Assembly: GCF_000378385.1 (NCBI RefSeq)
Contig: NZ_KB899683.1
Coordinates: 1 to 40,652, forward strand
DNA length: 40,652 nt
Source: Paenibacillus daejeonensis DSM 15491
GTDB lineage: Bacteria; Bacillota; Bacilli; Paenibacillales; Paenibacillaceae
Reading direction: 5' to 3'
A program made the translations under genes and the position numbers. Positions within the stretch are counted from its first letter, which is position 1; each line of letters starts with the position of its first letter. Shown here one piece after another: positions 8,426 to 17,084 of the stretch. The notes beneath the pieces are model-generated. The model was not told the origin of the DNA. It ran no database searches and was given only the letters and a program-made list of their open reading frames with translations.

Positions 8426-9571
8426 CTACGGCTTGACTTTGGTATTGATGACTGCCCATGCTGCCACGTCGTATGGAAGTGGTACCGGACGAGACTTGAG
8501 CAGCAGGGACTTGGTATCGGAGTTACGATCGATGGTCACCTTGGGCACACGCGAACCCTCATACGTAACGAAGTTGTCCGAGTTTTCCGGGATCTGCGTG
8601 ATGGCTCCGTACAGCATTTCGCCCAGGTTGCGCGAACCGACGACAACACGGTCCGGATCAATGTAGGGATGCAGGTCTTCCGTCGTGTCGTCATAGTAAA
8701 AGGCGTCATACTGGAACAGATCGATGCCCGGCTTGCGCAGACGGCCCAGGTAGGTATACCCATTACCGTTGACCAACCGCTCATCCGGCGCGAGGCTACC
8801 AAAATCAGCCCGGCGATAGTCCATCAGCTTCAGGATTTTCTCGTCTTGCAAGAAGTTCCATGCCGCATTTTTGCCAAACATCGCAAAGTCGGGGTTGTAG
8901 CCCGCCGACCGCACGAGTGCGGCTGCTTCGTCGAGATCACCAAGCATATTGGGGTTCGCCCCATCCCATTGTGACGTGCCCGTCAGGTTGATGATATTCT
9001 CGAAGCCATAGTCGATGCGATCCGTGCGTACCACAGTAGCAGTGTCATCCACATACCCTGTGATTGTGACAATACCCGTTTGAAGAAGCTCCGCGACCTG
9101 AAGCTCCTCCCGGCGGGTAATCATGTCGTCGAGCTCGTTATAATCGCGCTGCATCAATGCAATTGCGCGATCTTGTGGCGTCGTTGGGCTGTTGAATACT
9201 TGCTCGGCAAACTGCCGATTTTGCAGCAGATCGACATCATACGGACGCGAAATGTTGATGAAGGGAGCGGTGTAGATATCTGTCCGGAAGCCGTCGCGCT
9301 TGATATTGATGGACTTGGAGTTCTCAGCCACATACGGCGCGACCCGCTGCCGATTTTTATAGAAGTCCATCAACACATGCTTGGTAGGGAAGGTATGAAC
9401 ACCCGGAAAAAACGTGTCCCGAATCCAGGTTGTCACCGGCATACGGCGCTGGAACGCCGGCATTGTGGACTGCGGCTCGTAAATGTTGAAGTCCCCGCCT
9501 TGAGTCGTAGCAATGTTTTGCGGGCGACGGGCGCCAGCACGGTTCATCAGTTGGCTTTGCTTAATTTTCAT
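8426..9571 (-). CDS. Major capsid protein, lambda gpE family
   Basis: 381 residues, close to the family's usual 340-380. Recognisable: an N terminus with FQRRMPVTTWIRDTFFP, TFPTKHVLMDFYK, a central DDMITRREELQVAELLQTG, and MFGKNAAWNFLQD in the axial region. Forms the capsid shell of the lambda E type (HK97 fold). AGAGGGG lies before the ATG; the gene follows the decoration protein by 15 nt. Confidence 0.94.
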   Translation of the reverse strand: MKIKQSQLMNRAGARRPQNIATTQGGDFNIYEPQSTMPAFQRRMPVTTWIRDTFFPGVHTFPTKHVLMDFYKNRQRVAPYVAENSKSINIKRDGFRTDIYTAPFINISRPYDVDLLQNRQFAEQVFNSPTTPQDRAIALMQRDYNELDDMITRREELQVAELLQTGIVTITGYVDDTATVVRTDRIDYGFENIINLTGTSQWDGANPNMLGDLDEAAALVRSAGYNPDFAMFGKNAAWNFLQDEKILKLMDYRRADFGSLAPDERLVNGNGYTYLGRLRKPGIDLFQYDAFYYDDTTEDLHPYIDPDRVVVGSRNLGEMLYGAITQIPENSDNFVTYEGSRVPKVTIDRNSDTKSLLLKSRPVPLPYDVAAWAVINTKVKP

Positions 9572-9586
9572 GGTTGGTCCCCTCTC

Positions 9587-9961
9587 TTAGTAATCCGTTT
9601 TGAAGTAGATGCTGACGGCTTCGAGCTCTTGCTGGTGATTGACGACCTCGTCACCATCCGCTACATAGAGCGACTGGTAACGAAACAGGCCTCGCTTATA
9701 GAAGACGGCTTCGACGGCCTCGTCGGTGGTATCGACTTCCTCGGAAAGGACAACGAGCGCCACCTCGCTGCCGTCGGTCGCCGTGCCGTCTACCAACTTG
9801 TATTCATCGTCCTCCGTCACCCGGCCGAGCACCGCCCCACGGAGAAGCACACCTTGGCCAGCTGCTACCGTGCCAGAGGTCGTCAGATATGAAACCTCTG
9901 TTCCGGCGAACAGCGGATGAACCTCAATGCTGCTGTAATTCTGCGTTTTGAAATCTGCCAT
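9587..9961 (-). CDS. Head decoration protein, lambda gpD-like
   Basis: 124 residues, beta-rich, with an early VHPLFAGTEV, a glycine-rich AAGQGVLLRGAVLG and a late VFYKRGLFRYQSL. This is the layout of the gpD decoration family (trimers that clamp the expanded capsid). GGGGGG precedes the ATG. The gene lies between protease/scaffold and major capsid, as in lambda C-Nu3-D-E. Confidence 0.88.
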   Translation of the reverse strand: MADFKTQNYSSIEVHPLFAGTEVSYLTTSGTVAAGQGVLLRGAVLGRVTEDDEYKLVDGTATDGSEVALVVLSEEVDTTDEAVEAVFYKRGLFRYQSLYVADGDEVVNHQQELEAVSIYFKTDY

Positions 9962-9964
9962 AGC

Positions 9965-11095
9965 TTATTGCCCCCCCATTTGTTGTTGACGTGTAGCCTG
10001 CGATTGGCCCGCGAACATACGCATCATCGCATTCACGTCTTTGAGATTGTCGGTGTCGAACTCCTTGTCCTGACCTTGCTGTTGCTCATTGGTTTGCGCC
10101 TTGACGTTGTCAGTGCCGGCAGCTTTGTTCGCTTGGATCGCTGCGTCAAAGGTTCCCGTGTTCAGCATTTTTCCTTCCTTCATCGCACGGAAGGCCAATT
10201 GTTCTGCAGACATCGGATTGTCACCATACTTGGCTTCATTGACGAGGTCCGGATCGATCCCGACTGCAATCTCATCGATTGCTTTCAAGCGGGCGCGCTC
10301 CTGAGCGACAACATCCGGCTGGGAAACATTGCTCGCCTGCGATTGTTGTTGAGTTGGCTGCTGGGCCGGTTGTTGTGCCTGTGGTTGGGATTGCTGCTGG
10401 TTAGTCGCTTGCTGAGTCCCACCTTGATTTTGGATTTCTCCTGGCATTTTACTACCCACTCCTTCTGTTTTAAAATTGGCAAATTGGGTCCTGATTTTTT
10501 CAAGGACCTCCAATGGAATCATGTCTCCAGTAACCGCCGCGACTGCACTCAGCTGGTTCTCCGGATCAAACATGACCTCATCGGCAAACTTGTATTTCAG
10601 TGCATCCTGGGCGCTCATCCACGTCTCTTTGTTCATCAACGTGGTCAGCTCCTGCTGCGACATCCCTGTTTTGAGACGGTATGCATTAGCGATACCCGCA
10701 TCGACGGTTTTTAGCATCTCCGCCGTATGTTGATGGTCCCGCTTGTCACCCCGGGTCTCTGTGCTCGCATTGTGAATCATCAGTTGGCCAGGCGGCGTAA
10801 TCATGACCGTATCGCCACCCATCGCGGCGACGCTGGCCGCGCTGGCCGCAACGCCAACAATTTTCACGACGACGTTCGCCGGATAATCCTTCAGCATGGT
10901 GTATATCTCAGATCCCGAGAACACATCTCCACCGTTTGAATTAATGATGACCTCCAGCTCATCACCGTTGGCCGTAGCAAGCGCACGTCCTACCTTTCCG
11001 GGACTCGTCGCATCCCATTCAAACAGGTCATACACCCACTGATAATCGTTCGGGATGATGACCCCTCTAACTTCGATTCTCGTCGGCATTTTCAT
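9965..11095 (-). CDS. ClpP-type prohead protease with C-terminal scaffold region
   Basis: 376 residues from the ATG with AAGGAGGTG 5 nt upstream; a start 30 nt earlier lacks a site. The N-terminal 180 residues are a ClpP/crotonase-like serine protease: INSNGGDV (52-58) as oxyanion strand, GVAAS with Ser85 as nucleophile, MIH with His108. From about 200 the chain becomes very Q/A/P-rich and then helical, the usual internal scaffold of these fused proteases. It matures the prohead. The start overlaps the portal gene's end by 29 nt. Confidence 0.92.
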   Translation of the reverse strand: MKMPTRIEVRGVIIPNDYQWVYDLFEWDATSPGKVGRALATANGDELEVIINSNGGDVFSGSEIYTMLKDYPANVVVKIVGVAASAASVAAMGGDTVMITPPGQLMIHNASTETRGDKRDHQHTAEMLKTVDAGIANAYRLKTGMSQQELTTLMNKETWMSAQDALKYKFADEVMFDPENQLSAVAAVTGDMIPLEVLEKIRTQFANFKTEGVGSKMPGEIQNQGGTQQATNQQQSQPQAQQPAQQPTQQQSQASNVSQPDVVAQERARLKAIDEIAVGIDPDLVNEAKYGDNPMSAEQLAFRAMKEGKMLNTGTFDAAIQANKAAGTDNVKAQTNEQQQGQDKEFDTDNLKDVNAMMRMFAGQSQATRQQQMGGQ

Positions 11096-12722
11096 TATCA
11101 CCTCCTTCACTTGGTAAACTGCCATCAGAACGCGGCAAATCTTTGCGGGCTTCCCACTCCCGCCGCAGAATCTCGACGTTGCTGTCCCAGTCCATGCCGG
11201 TCAGCTCACTCGTTTCCTTCTCATGCGTGGAGAAGCCGTTGGCAATCTTCTTCTCGGCCGCCAGGACTTCCTTGAGCGGATCGATCTGACCAGGGCTCGG
11301 GCCGACCCAAATCGCCTGGCTCCAGAGCTTCCGACGAATCGGATCGCGGAAGAAACCCGGTGCCTTGATGCGGCCGGTCGCAACTGCCTCAAAGAGAAAC
11401 GTCTCGTAGACGGGTTGGCAGAAGTCATGAGAAAACCAGTCCCTACGATCCCGGAATGACCGCCATGCCTGCAGCAACGCCGCTCGGCTTGCGGAATAGC
11501 TGCTGTTGAATACGCTGAGCATTACCTCATAAGGCATGTCCAGCGATGCGCCAGCGAGCTGAGCCATCGACTTCGTGAAGGAATCGAACCCGGATATAGG
11601 GTGCTTCGGCTCACCAAACGCAACGTCCTCGCCTTCCCCCAGGACGTTGATCGTCCCTGGACCCAATTCGTAGCTCAACAGCCGCTCCTCTAACGATAGT
11701 TGTAGGCGATCCTCTTCATCAATGGCTTCGCCTAACGGGTTGCCTGCTTCGGGAGACGACGTCTTAATGAACGCGGTGAAGAAGCTGTTAATGATGGCTG
11801 CGGAGATCTCCGCTTCCGTGTACCGGTTCATCTGCTTAACCTGCTCAATCACCGGCGCCAAGTACGGAACGCCGCGGTACTGCTCTGCCCGCTCGGCGTC
11901 CATGATGAACAGCATGTTCGGCAGACCACTTACCGGATTCATCGCATCGACACGCGCCCAATCCATTGGCTTGCGGGACATCAATCCAGACTGCGGATAT
12001 TGATTGCTGATCCAGTAGGCAATGACCTTCCCGGATGGGTCCATCTCCACCCCGTTTTGGATGGTTCCGCCTCCCGGCAGTTCGACGTGGGTAATCTGCT
12101 GCACGTCCCCATGCACAAGGGATGACGGTGAACTAATGGAGTCCGGATTGTTCAGCCGATCCGCCTCAATGAGATGCAGACGAAGCCGGTAAGGGTTCAG
12201 CAGCTCCGGAGTGTCCGCGTACTTGACCATCGCCAGCGAGTCGCCGTTCATTAGCCAACCGGTGAGGGCGATCCGCTGCGCATCGTAAAAGTCATTCAGA
12301 CCCGTGTGGTCAATCTTGCTACTGGCCCACAGTCCAAACTCAAATTCGACCTTGTCTTCCCACTCCTTCGCCTGCTCTGGTGTCAAGCCGAGCATCCGAT
12401 GGTTCAACTGGCTCTTGAGTGTGAGGCCAGATCCCAGCACGTTCGACTGGTTCTTCTTCAGCGCCGCCGCCCCGATGCCGCCGCTCATGTACAAGTCGCG
12501 GCTGCGCTCGCGGAGCAACTGCAAATTCTGGCCAATGTCCTCCTGCGGGCTGCGGCTGCTGCTGTCCCATCCCTGCATGGACTTCTTGCGCCGACTCGCA
12601 CCGTTATGACTGTAGCCGCTGTTTGAAAATTGCTGCAGCATGTTCATTTTGGCCCTGGCACCGGCACGCCTCAGAGCCCGATTAGGGGCAAAATAGGCTA
12701 TGGTACGATCAATAAAATTCAC
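11067..12722 (-). CDS. Portal protein, lambda gpB family
   Basis: 551 residues starting at GTG with a GGGGGG-type site about 10 nt upstream. Recognisable family stretches: NSGYSHNGASRRKKSMQGW near the N terminus, a MSGGIGAAALKKNQSNVLGSG segment, GWLMNGDSLAMVKY, and SRAALLQAWRSFRDRRDWF in the C-terminal half. Forms the dodecameric DNA gate to which the terminase and neck bind. Its end overlaps the protease gene. Confidence 0.94.
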   Translation of the reverse strand: MNFIDRTIAYFAPNRALRRAGARAKMNMLQQFSNSGYSHNGASRRKKSMQGWDSSSRSPQEDIGQNLQLLRERSRDLYMSGGIGAAALKKNQSNVLGSGLTLKSQLNHRMLGLTPEQAKEWEDKVEFEFGLWASSKIDHTGLNDFYDAQRIALTGWLMNGDSLAMVKYADTPELLNPYRLRLHLIEADRLNNPDSISSPSSLVHGDVQQITHVELPGGGTIQNGVEMDPSGKVIAYWISNQYPQSGLMSRKPMDWARVDAMNPVSGLPNMLFIMDAERAEQYRGVPYLAPVIEQVKQMNRYTEAEISAAIINSFFTAFIKTSSPEAGNPLGEAIDEEDRLQLSLEERLLSYELGPGTINVLGEGEDVAFGEPKHPISGFDSFTKSMAQLAGASLDMPYEVMLSVFNSSYSASRAALLQAWRSFRDRRDWFSHDFCQPVYETFLFEAVATGRIKAPGFFRDPIRRKLWSQAIWVGPSPGQIDPLKEVLAAEKKIANGFSTHEKETSELTGMDWDSNVEILRREWEARKDLPRSDGSLPSEGGDNENADENRS

Positions 12723-12739
12723 AAGTCACATCCCCCCTC

Positions 12740-13015
12740 TCAAAGATCACGCGGAATCACACGGAATGCCGTCCGTTTGCTTGGACTCCGGCACGTTGCT
12801 ATGGCGCGTTCCAGCTCGTCACGGCGCTTGCGCAACCGGTCCGCTTCATCGAGGATCATTTTCAGATCAACTCGCCGGAGTGACCGGGAGCCGATCCGGT
12901 ACTCCTGGGCGCCGGTGAGGATGGCTTGCTCAGCAGCCAGGTATTGAGCCAGCCGCAAGATCACGCCAGCCAGTTCTTCCTTCCATCGTTTCAGTTGCCT
13001 TGGATCACATCGCAC
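12740..13015 (-). CDS. gpW-like / DUF6148-type head-tail joining protein
   Basis: 91 residues, helical and basic, starting at GTG. The core LAAEQAILTGAQEYRIGSRS followed by a coiled helix with repeated R/E is the signature I associate with small proteins between GpA terminase and portal (gpW-like, DUF6148). In lambda gpW plugs the portal after packaging. Position (7 nt after the terminase stop, before the portal) supports it. Confidence 0.75.
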   Translation of the reverse strand: MRCDPRQLKRWKEELAGVILRLAQYLAAEQAILTGAQEYRIGSRSLRRVDLKMILDEADRLRKRRDELERAIATCRSPSKRTAFRVIPRDL

Positions 13016-13021
13016 TTTTCA

Positions 13022-14851
13022 TCACCACACATTCGCTTTTTTTGTGTACTGCGGGCGTCGCTTCTTCCGTGGCGCAGCTGACGGCGGCACCGCAGGTTCG
13101 ACCGGAACGTCCAACTGAGGATTGAGGATCTCAAGCGCTGCCGTGTTATAGACCCGCAAGTCAAACGGCTCGTTTCGCTCGCGAATCTTGACCCACCGGA
13201 AGTAGGTGACGCCCATTCGCTTGTGCTTCTCCTTTTTCTCCGCAGTCAGACCAAGAAAATAATCCAGGTTGTAGCCACGGCCCAATGGAAAATGACAGTG
13301 GCCAGGGCTGTCCATCGTGGCCTGCAGACTGTCGAACACCTTGGCCTTGCCTTCGTCGACACCCAAACGAAAAAGAACCGCCCGTTCCCGGGGGGTTCTG
13401 GTGTGTCCGTTCAGTAATGGGATGTATTCACCCTTATCGGAGCCCTGGCCCTTGATGGCATATATGCGCCGGCCTTCCCTGGCAGCACAGAACCGGTAGA
13501 CCTCCTGCGTGTGGTGGCCACCCGAATCGATGCACGTAATCGCAATACCAAAGCCGCGACCGTCCTGGTTGCTCCAAGTCCTGGCGAGGAACGCGTCGAG
13601 ATCCTTCCACACTTGCGGATGCCGAGGATTCCCGGGGATCACATGGTACACGATGCCCCATGATTCTTTTCCCGCCCCCCATCCGATCACCTCGACCTCG
13701 AGACGGTTGCCTTGAACGTCGACGGCCGCCGTTAGGACGCGCACTTCATCCGGCACCTCAGCCGGGTACTCTTCGCAGCGATCCAGCAGGACTTGCTCCT
13801 CGAGCTTCTCGCCTTCAGCTTCCCACGTTTCGCCAAGGACGGTGTTTGTCCAGACCTTCAACGTCTCCACGCCGTCGCGTTTGGCTATGAGGAACGATCG
13901 CACGACGTCCCGCCAGGTGGACCATGGGCTGATCAGCCGGTTCAGGTGGAAGCCGCGGCGTGATGTGTGCTTCTTCTGTGCAATCCACTTGCCGGTACCG
14001 CGCTTCCAGTCCTTCTCAGCGTGCATGGCCCCGCAATGCTTGCAGGCATGCAGGGCCTCGGTGACAAGGAACTCGCCTGAGTCGGTCTTCTCATAGGTGA
14101 ATTTCATTCGCTTCCACTCGATCGGCTGCAATTCCTCGCAGCTGGGGCAGGGCAGATTCCAACGCTCCATGGTGCTGTCATTGTAAAGCTGTTCGATGCG
14201 CGACGCTTCCTTAATTGTCGGCGTCGAAACGAATACATGCTTGCGGTTGTAAAATGTCTCGGTCCGTTGCATGGCCAGCGCGATCGGGTCGCCCTCCTTG
14301 CCAGCAGAGACGGGGTACCGGTCCACCTCATCGCACAACAGGATCCGGATCGGACGACTGGACAGCGACGCCGCCGAGTTCGCTCCAACGATCGCAATAT
14401 ATCCACCCGGGAAGCTTTTCTCCGCGATCGTGTTGCTGCTGTCCCGGCTCTTGGCCTCGCTGACCTTATTTCGCAGGACTGGCGTTGCGTCGATCATGGT
14501 GGCAAGCCGTTTTTTCGAGAAGTAGTCGATCAAGCTTTCGTTTGGCAGCATGAGCATAATCGGCGAAGGATCCCGGTCAATGTAAAATCCGATCGCATTC
14601 AGCAGAAATTCTGTCTTGACCAGCTGCGCACTGGCCATGATGACCGCTTCTTCTGTGTCCGGGTCGTTAATGGAATCCATGATTTCGCGTTGGAATGGCG
14701 CGCGATCCGTCCGCCACGGTCCAGGCTCCGCACTCGTCACGGTCGTCAGGATACGGTTTTCGTCAGCCCATGTGGAGATCGTCAGCTCCGGTAGCGGCTC
14801 CCAGAGCTTCATCATTTTGCTGAACAGGCTTTGTGTGTGAGGTTGGACCAT
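13022..14851 (-). CDS. terL: Terminase large subunit, GpA family
   Basis: 609 residues, family-typical. The ATPase has a degenerate Walker A (SAQLVKTE, about 74-81) and a Walker B ILLCDEVD (170-177); a zinc-binding pair CPSC ... CKHC follows near 235-275. The nuclease half begins near 370 with LTAAVDVQGNRLEVEVIGWG and includes ITCIDSGGHHTQEVY. Cuts and translocates DNA into the prohead. GpA relatives usually make cohesive ends, so a cos site is expected nearby. The start overlaps the small-subunit stop (TAATG). Confidence 0.95.
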   Translation of the reverse strand: MVQPHTQSLFSKMMKLWEPLPELTISTWADENRILTTVTSAEPGPWRTDRAPFQREIMDSINDPDTEEAVIMASAQLVKTEFLLNAIGFYIDRDPSPIMLMLPNESLIDYFSKKRLATMIDATPVLRNKVSEAKSRDSSNTIAEKSFPGGYIAIVGANSAASLSSRPIRILLCDEVDRYPVSAGKEGDPIALAMQRTETFYNRKHVFVSTPTIKEASRIEQLYNDSTMERWNLPCPSCEELQPIEWKRMKFTYEKTDSGEFLVTEALHACKHCGAMHAEKDWKRGTGKWIAQKKHTSRRGFHLNRLISPWSTWRDVVRSFLIAKRDGVETLKVWTNTVLGETWEAEGEKLEEQVLLDRCEEYPAEVPDEVRVLTAAVDVQGNRLEVEVIGWGAGKESWGIVYHVIPGNPRHPQVWKDLDAFLARTWSNQDGRGFGIAITCIDSGGHHTQEVYRFCAAREGRRIYAIKGQGSDKGEYIPLLNGHTRTPRERAVLFRLGVDEGKAKVFDSLQATMDSPGHCHFPLGRGYNLDYFLGLTAEKKEKHKRMGVTYFRWVKIRERNEPFDLRVYNTAALEILNPQLDVPVEPAVPPSAAPRKKRRPQYTKKANVW

Positions 14852-15351
14852 TATCCGTCACTCGCTCCAGTTGGATCATAGGCCGCCAGTCCCTTGAGCG
14901 CCGCGTTGATCTCCCGCCGGATGGCCGCCTCGATCACATTGGTTGATTCATTCTCCAGTTGCGGAGCCAGCCTGGTCGGAATCGACTGCAGCTTGGTTTT
15001 GACGGATAGAATCATGTTTGATACAAACTTCTCCACGTCCTCCGCCTTGTGAAGATCCCCGCGCAACTGGCTCAGCTCAAGATCCGCTATCTCCTTCTTG
15101 ATGCGCGTCAGCTCCGTTTGCTCATCCTTTAGGCGTGGCCGGTTGTCCTCCAGTCTGCCGCCCTCTGCGTGTTCGATATACGCCTGGACCGCATCCGACA
15201 GCACGTACTTGCCCCGGCTGACCTGCTTAAGGATACCCTCGCTAGTCATTTGCCGGATCCACCGCGGCGTTTTACCGACGATGGCAGCAAGCTCCGTCTG
15301 TTTGATAACCAGCTCAGATAGCGGCTGCTGTTCCTCAGTCTTCTTTGCCAT
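14851..15351 (-). CDS. terS: Terminase small subunit, Nu1-like
   Basis: 166 residues from the ATG with GTGAGG 8 nt upstream; the longer frame from 15480 runs through non-coding dyads. A winged-helix-turn-helix lies near the N terminus (LAAIVGKTPRWIRQM, then a wing), followed by a long helical region (RIKKEIADLELSQLRGDL) and a C-terminal part that should bind the large subunit. This is the Nu1 architecture; it recognises the packaging site. Confidence 0.85.
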   Translation of the reverse strand: MAKKTEEQQPLSELVIKQTELAAIVGKTPRWIRQMTSEGILKQVSRGKYVLSDAVQAYIEHAEGGRLEDNRPRLKDEQTELTRIKKEIADLELSQLRGDLHKAEDVEKFVSNMILSVKTKLQSIPTRLAPQLENESTNVIEAAIRREINAALKGLAAYDPTGASDG

Positions 15352-15420
15352 CGCCGTTCCCTCACCTCCTCTTTTGACTGACACTGCAACGAAAAAAGCC
15401 GAAATAGCTTCTAATGAAGG

Positions 15421-15468
15421 TACAGATCCAATCTGTATTTTTTCCTGTCTCTGGTAGAGGAACAGGAA
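15421..15468. other. Two adjacent dyads in the gap before the small terminase gene
   Basis: The 137-bp gap 15352-15488 holds two inverted repeats: TACAGAT (15421-15427) / ATCTGTA (15431-15437) with a 3-nt loop and a T-run on the plus side, and TTCCTGTCTCT (15442-15452) / AGAG+ACAGGAA (15456-15468) with a 2-nt bulge. They could be a terminator pair or part of the packaging (cos) region, which in lambda lies just upstream of Nu1. No cleavage consensus can be read directly. Confidence 0.5.
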
Positions 15469-15488
15469 GAAATTTTTCAAAATAAAAA

Positions 15489-16103
15489 CTAGACCGTTTT
15501 CGGGGTCGCCAGCACCCGTACCTCGCCCGGACCCCCAGAAGGACCCGTGGGCCCTCGGCAGAGCCGGTCAAGGATTGCCCGAACGGTACATCCCCACTCC
15601 ACAATAGACGGCTTCGAAGTGCCTCCAGCGTCCTCGTGATACCAACCACGAGGTGATTGCTCGACACAGCCACGCTCAGCACAGAAGCGATGGTTACGCG
15701 TCTTACGATCGCAACGTGAACAGTGGAACGTGCCAGGCTCAGCGGTGTAGGTCGGGGGCCTTGGCCGCTCTGCTGCAGCTGGTGATGTATCGATGGTACG
15801 CTTGACCCCATCATCAATAAACGATGCACCCAGGACAATCAACTCTCCCTCGAATGGCTCAGCCTTGGTCAATCCAATGAACGGACCGAAGCGTGCCATC
15901 AGATCCCACAGCTGAAACGATGCATAGCCGTCTTCATCCGTACGCAGGTTGGATGGTTGGCTTGTCCTGCCAGTCTGCTGCATGAGCCGATGGTGAAGCA
16001 TTTCATGCTGCTGTCGTAGGATCTCAATGCCGGCATCAGTCAGCTTCACCTTCACCCAATCATTGATGTGCATGCCTGCCTTCGCAAAGAAAGCAATCGT
16101 CAT
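15489..16103 (-). CDS. First gene of the late operon, putative zinc-binding protein, unknown
   Basis: 204 residues from the ATG starting MTIAFFAKAGMHIND, with GGTGAT 7 nt upstream; the longer frame from 16208 runs through the terminator hairpin. N-terminal part has DWVKVKLTDAGIEILRQQHE, a motif style also seen in the partial gene at the right end of the window (VELTDNGYQLTERGRA). Near residues 135-155 is a C..C...H..C....C cluster (FHCSRCDRKTRNHRFC) that may bind zinc. Sits alone between the late promoter region and the terminase module. I do not recognise the family. Confidence 0.75.
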   Translation of the reverse strand: MTIAFFAKAGMHINDWVKVKLTDAGIEILRQQHEMLHHRLMQQTGRTSQPSNLRTDEDGYASFQLWDLMARFGPFIGLTKAEPFEGELIVLGASFIDDGVKRTIDTSPAAAERPRPPTYTAEPGTFHCSRCDRKTRNHRFCAERGCVEQSPRGWYHEDAGGTSKPSIVEWGCTVRAILDRLCRGPTGPSGGPGEVRVLATPKTV

Positions 16104-16133
16104 ATCGTAATCACCATCCTTCCTGAATAAATG

Positions 16134-16172
16134 ACAACAAAAAAGAGTCACCCAACAATCATGAGTGACTCT
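16134..16172 (-). terminator. Intrinsic terminator in the late leader
   Basis: On the minus strand AGAGTCAC (16172-16165) and GTGACTCT (16151-16144) form an 8-bp stem followed by TTTTTGTTG. It lies about 30 nt upstream of the first late gene's ATG, between that gene and the promoter at 16352-16381. Transcripts from that promoter must read through it, so it is either an antitermination target or a barrier to upstream transcription. Confidence 0.8.
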
Positions 16173-16190
16173 GCATATAGGATTTACTGT

Positions 16191-16326
16191 ATACGTACTA
16201 TGTGACAAAGGCGGTGTTTAAAAGATGCGGGAGGTGGTGGTTGATCTTAATTTTGATTAATCACATAAATCGTCTCAGGCGCGCACATTGCTGCGCTCGT
16301 GTTTAAAAGCATACGTACTAAGTAAC
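16191..16326. repeat. Direct repeats in the late leader
   Basis: ATACGTACTA-GT-AC occurs at 16191-16206 and 16311-16326 (14 of 16 bases equal), and GTGTTTAAAAG occurs exactly at 16214-16224 and 16299-16309. I found no further copies of the first element in the window. Block order is swapped between the two sites. Candidate binding sites for the late regulator (ArpU-like, 24214-24651) or RNA antitermination elements. Confidence 0.6.
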
Positions 16327-16351
16327 TTTAGAACATAGAAGAGACAAGAGC

Positions 16352-16381
16352 ATTATACTCAGCTACACATAACCTTTGCAA
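16352..16381 (-). promoter_or_regulatory. Putative late promoter
   Basis: Minus-strand TTGCAA (16381-16376), 18-bp spacer, TATAAT (16357-16352). Transcription would begin near 16345 and run leftwards through the direct repeats and the terminator into the late operon, giving a leader of about 240 nt. Confidence 0.55.
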
Positions 16382-16520
16382 CTATAATGTTCAGTCGTTT
16401 TAATAAGAAAATAGCCACCAGATGTAAATTTGTTCATTATAACTCAATTTCTCTTTGTTTTAGATATTAAGTTTCCGTGGCAAACTCCGATAAATATCAA
16501 CAGACGAAAGGTGGGTCAAA

Positions 16521-17084
16521 ATGATCGCAAATTGGATTTATTGGGTTGTTGGAGCCATTGTAATTTTTTTGTTTTTTGTATATGAATTACACAAGTCATC
16601 TGATAACAAAAAAATGCTTAACAAACCTTTAACTATCACATCCTCTAAAAGTCCGTTCTACATAACAGAGCATAGGCTCATTTTAGCTTATAAAGAACTA
16701 AGCAAAGCAGATTTCATGCTCGTAAAGATTGGTGTAAGGTCATTGAACGAAGGTAGCGTATTCGAAAAAACTATTGATGCGCTAGCCAAGTTGCTCTTTA
16801 CTACAGGGATAGCTTTAATTGCAGTTATTGCAGCCCTTCTAAGTTCATTGTTAGCTGTATATGAAAATGATGAGCTAAAAGTTGATCTACAAAGATGGGT
16901 TGACGATGTAAGCATGATTATTTCCGCATTCAATACTATAATCTCTCAATCAGGAAACTTCCTTACGCTCGTTGCTGGTACAACATTATGTGCTATTATT
17001 CACTTTGGATTCGCTCACGAACGTGCGTCTTTAAGAAAGAAGCATTTAGTTATCATTGATGAAGTTGAAAAAGAACGCTCTTAA
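16521..17084 (+). CDS. Plus-strand membrane protein, passenger gene
   Basis: 187 residues; AAGGTGGG lies 7 nt before the ATG. Three hydrophobic segments: about 5-21, 87-112 and 143-163, with a basic C-terminal tail. AT-rich and divergent in strand from the surrounding phage operons; its 3' end overlaps the last bases of the gene on the other strand (17081-17605). Gene of unknown family, possibly a lysogenic-conversion or exclusion gene (inference from membrane topology, base composition and orientation). Confidence 0.7.
   Translation: MIANWIYWVVGAIVIFLFFVYELHKSSDNKKMLNKPLTITSSKSPFYITEHRLILAYKELSKADFMLVKIGVRSLNEGSVFEKTIDALAKLLFTTGIALIAVIAALLSSLLAVYENDELKVDLQRWVDDVSMIISAFNTIISQSGNFLTLVAGTTLCAIIHFGFAHERASLRKKHLVIIDEVEKERS

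Noticed and set aside
15352-15480. N-terminal extension of the small terminase subunit
   Set aside because: The extension crosses the dyads; the internal ATG has a good site and starts at the expected point before the HTH.
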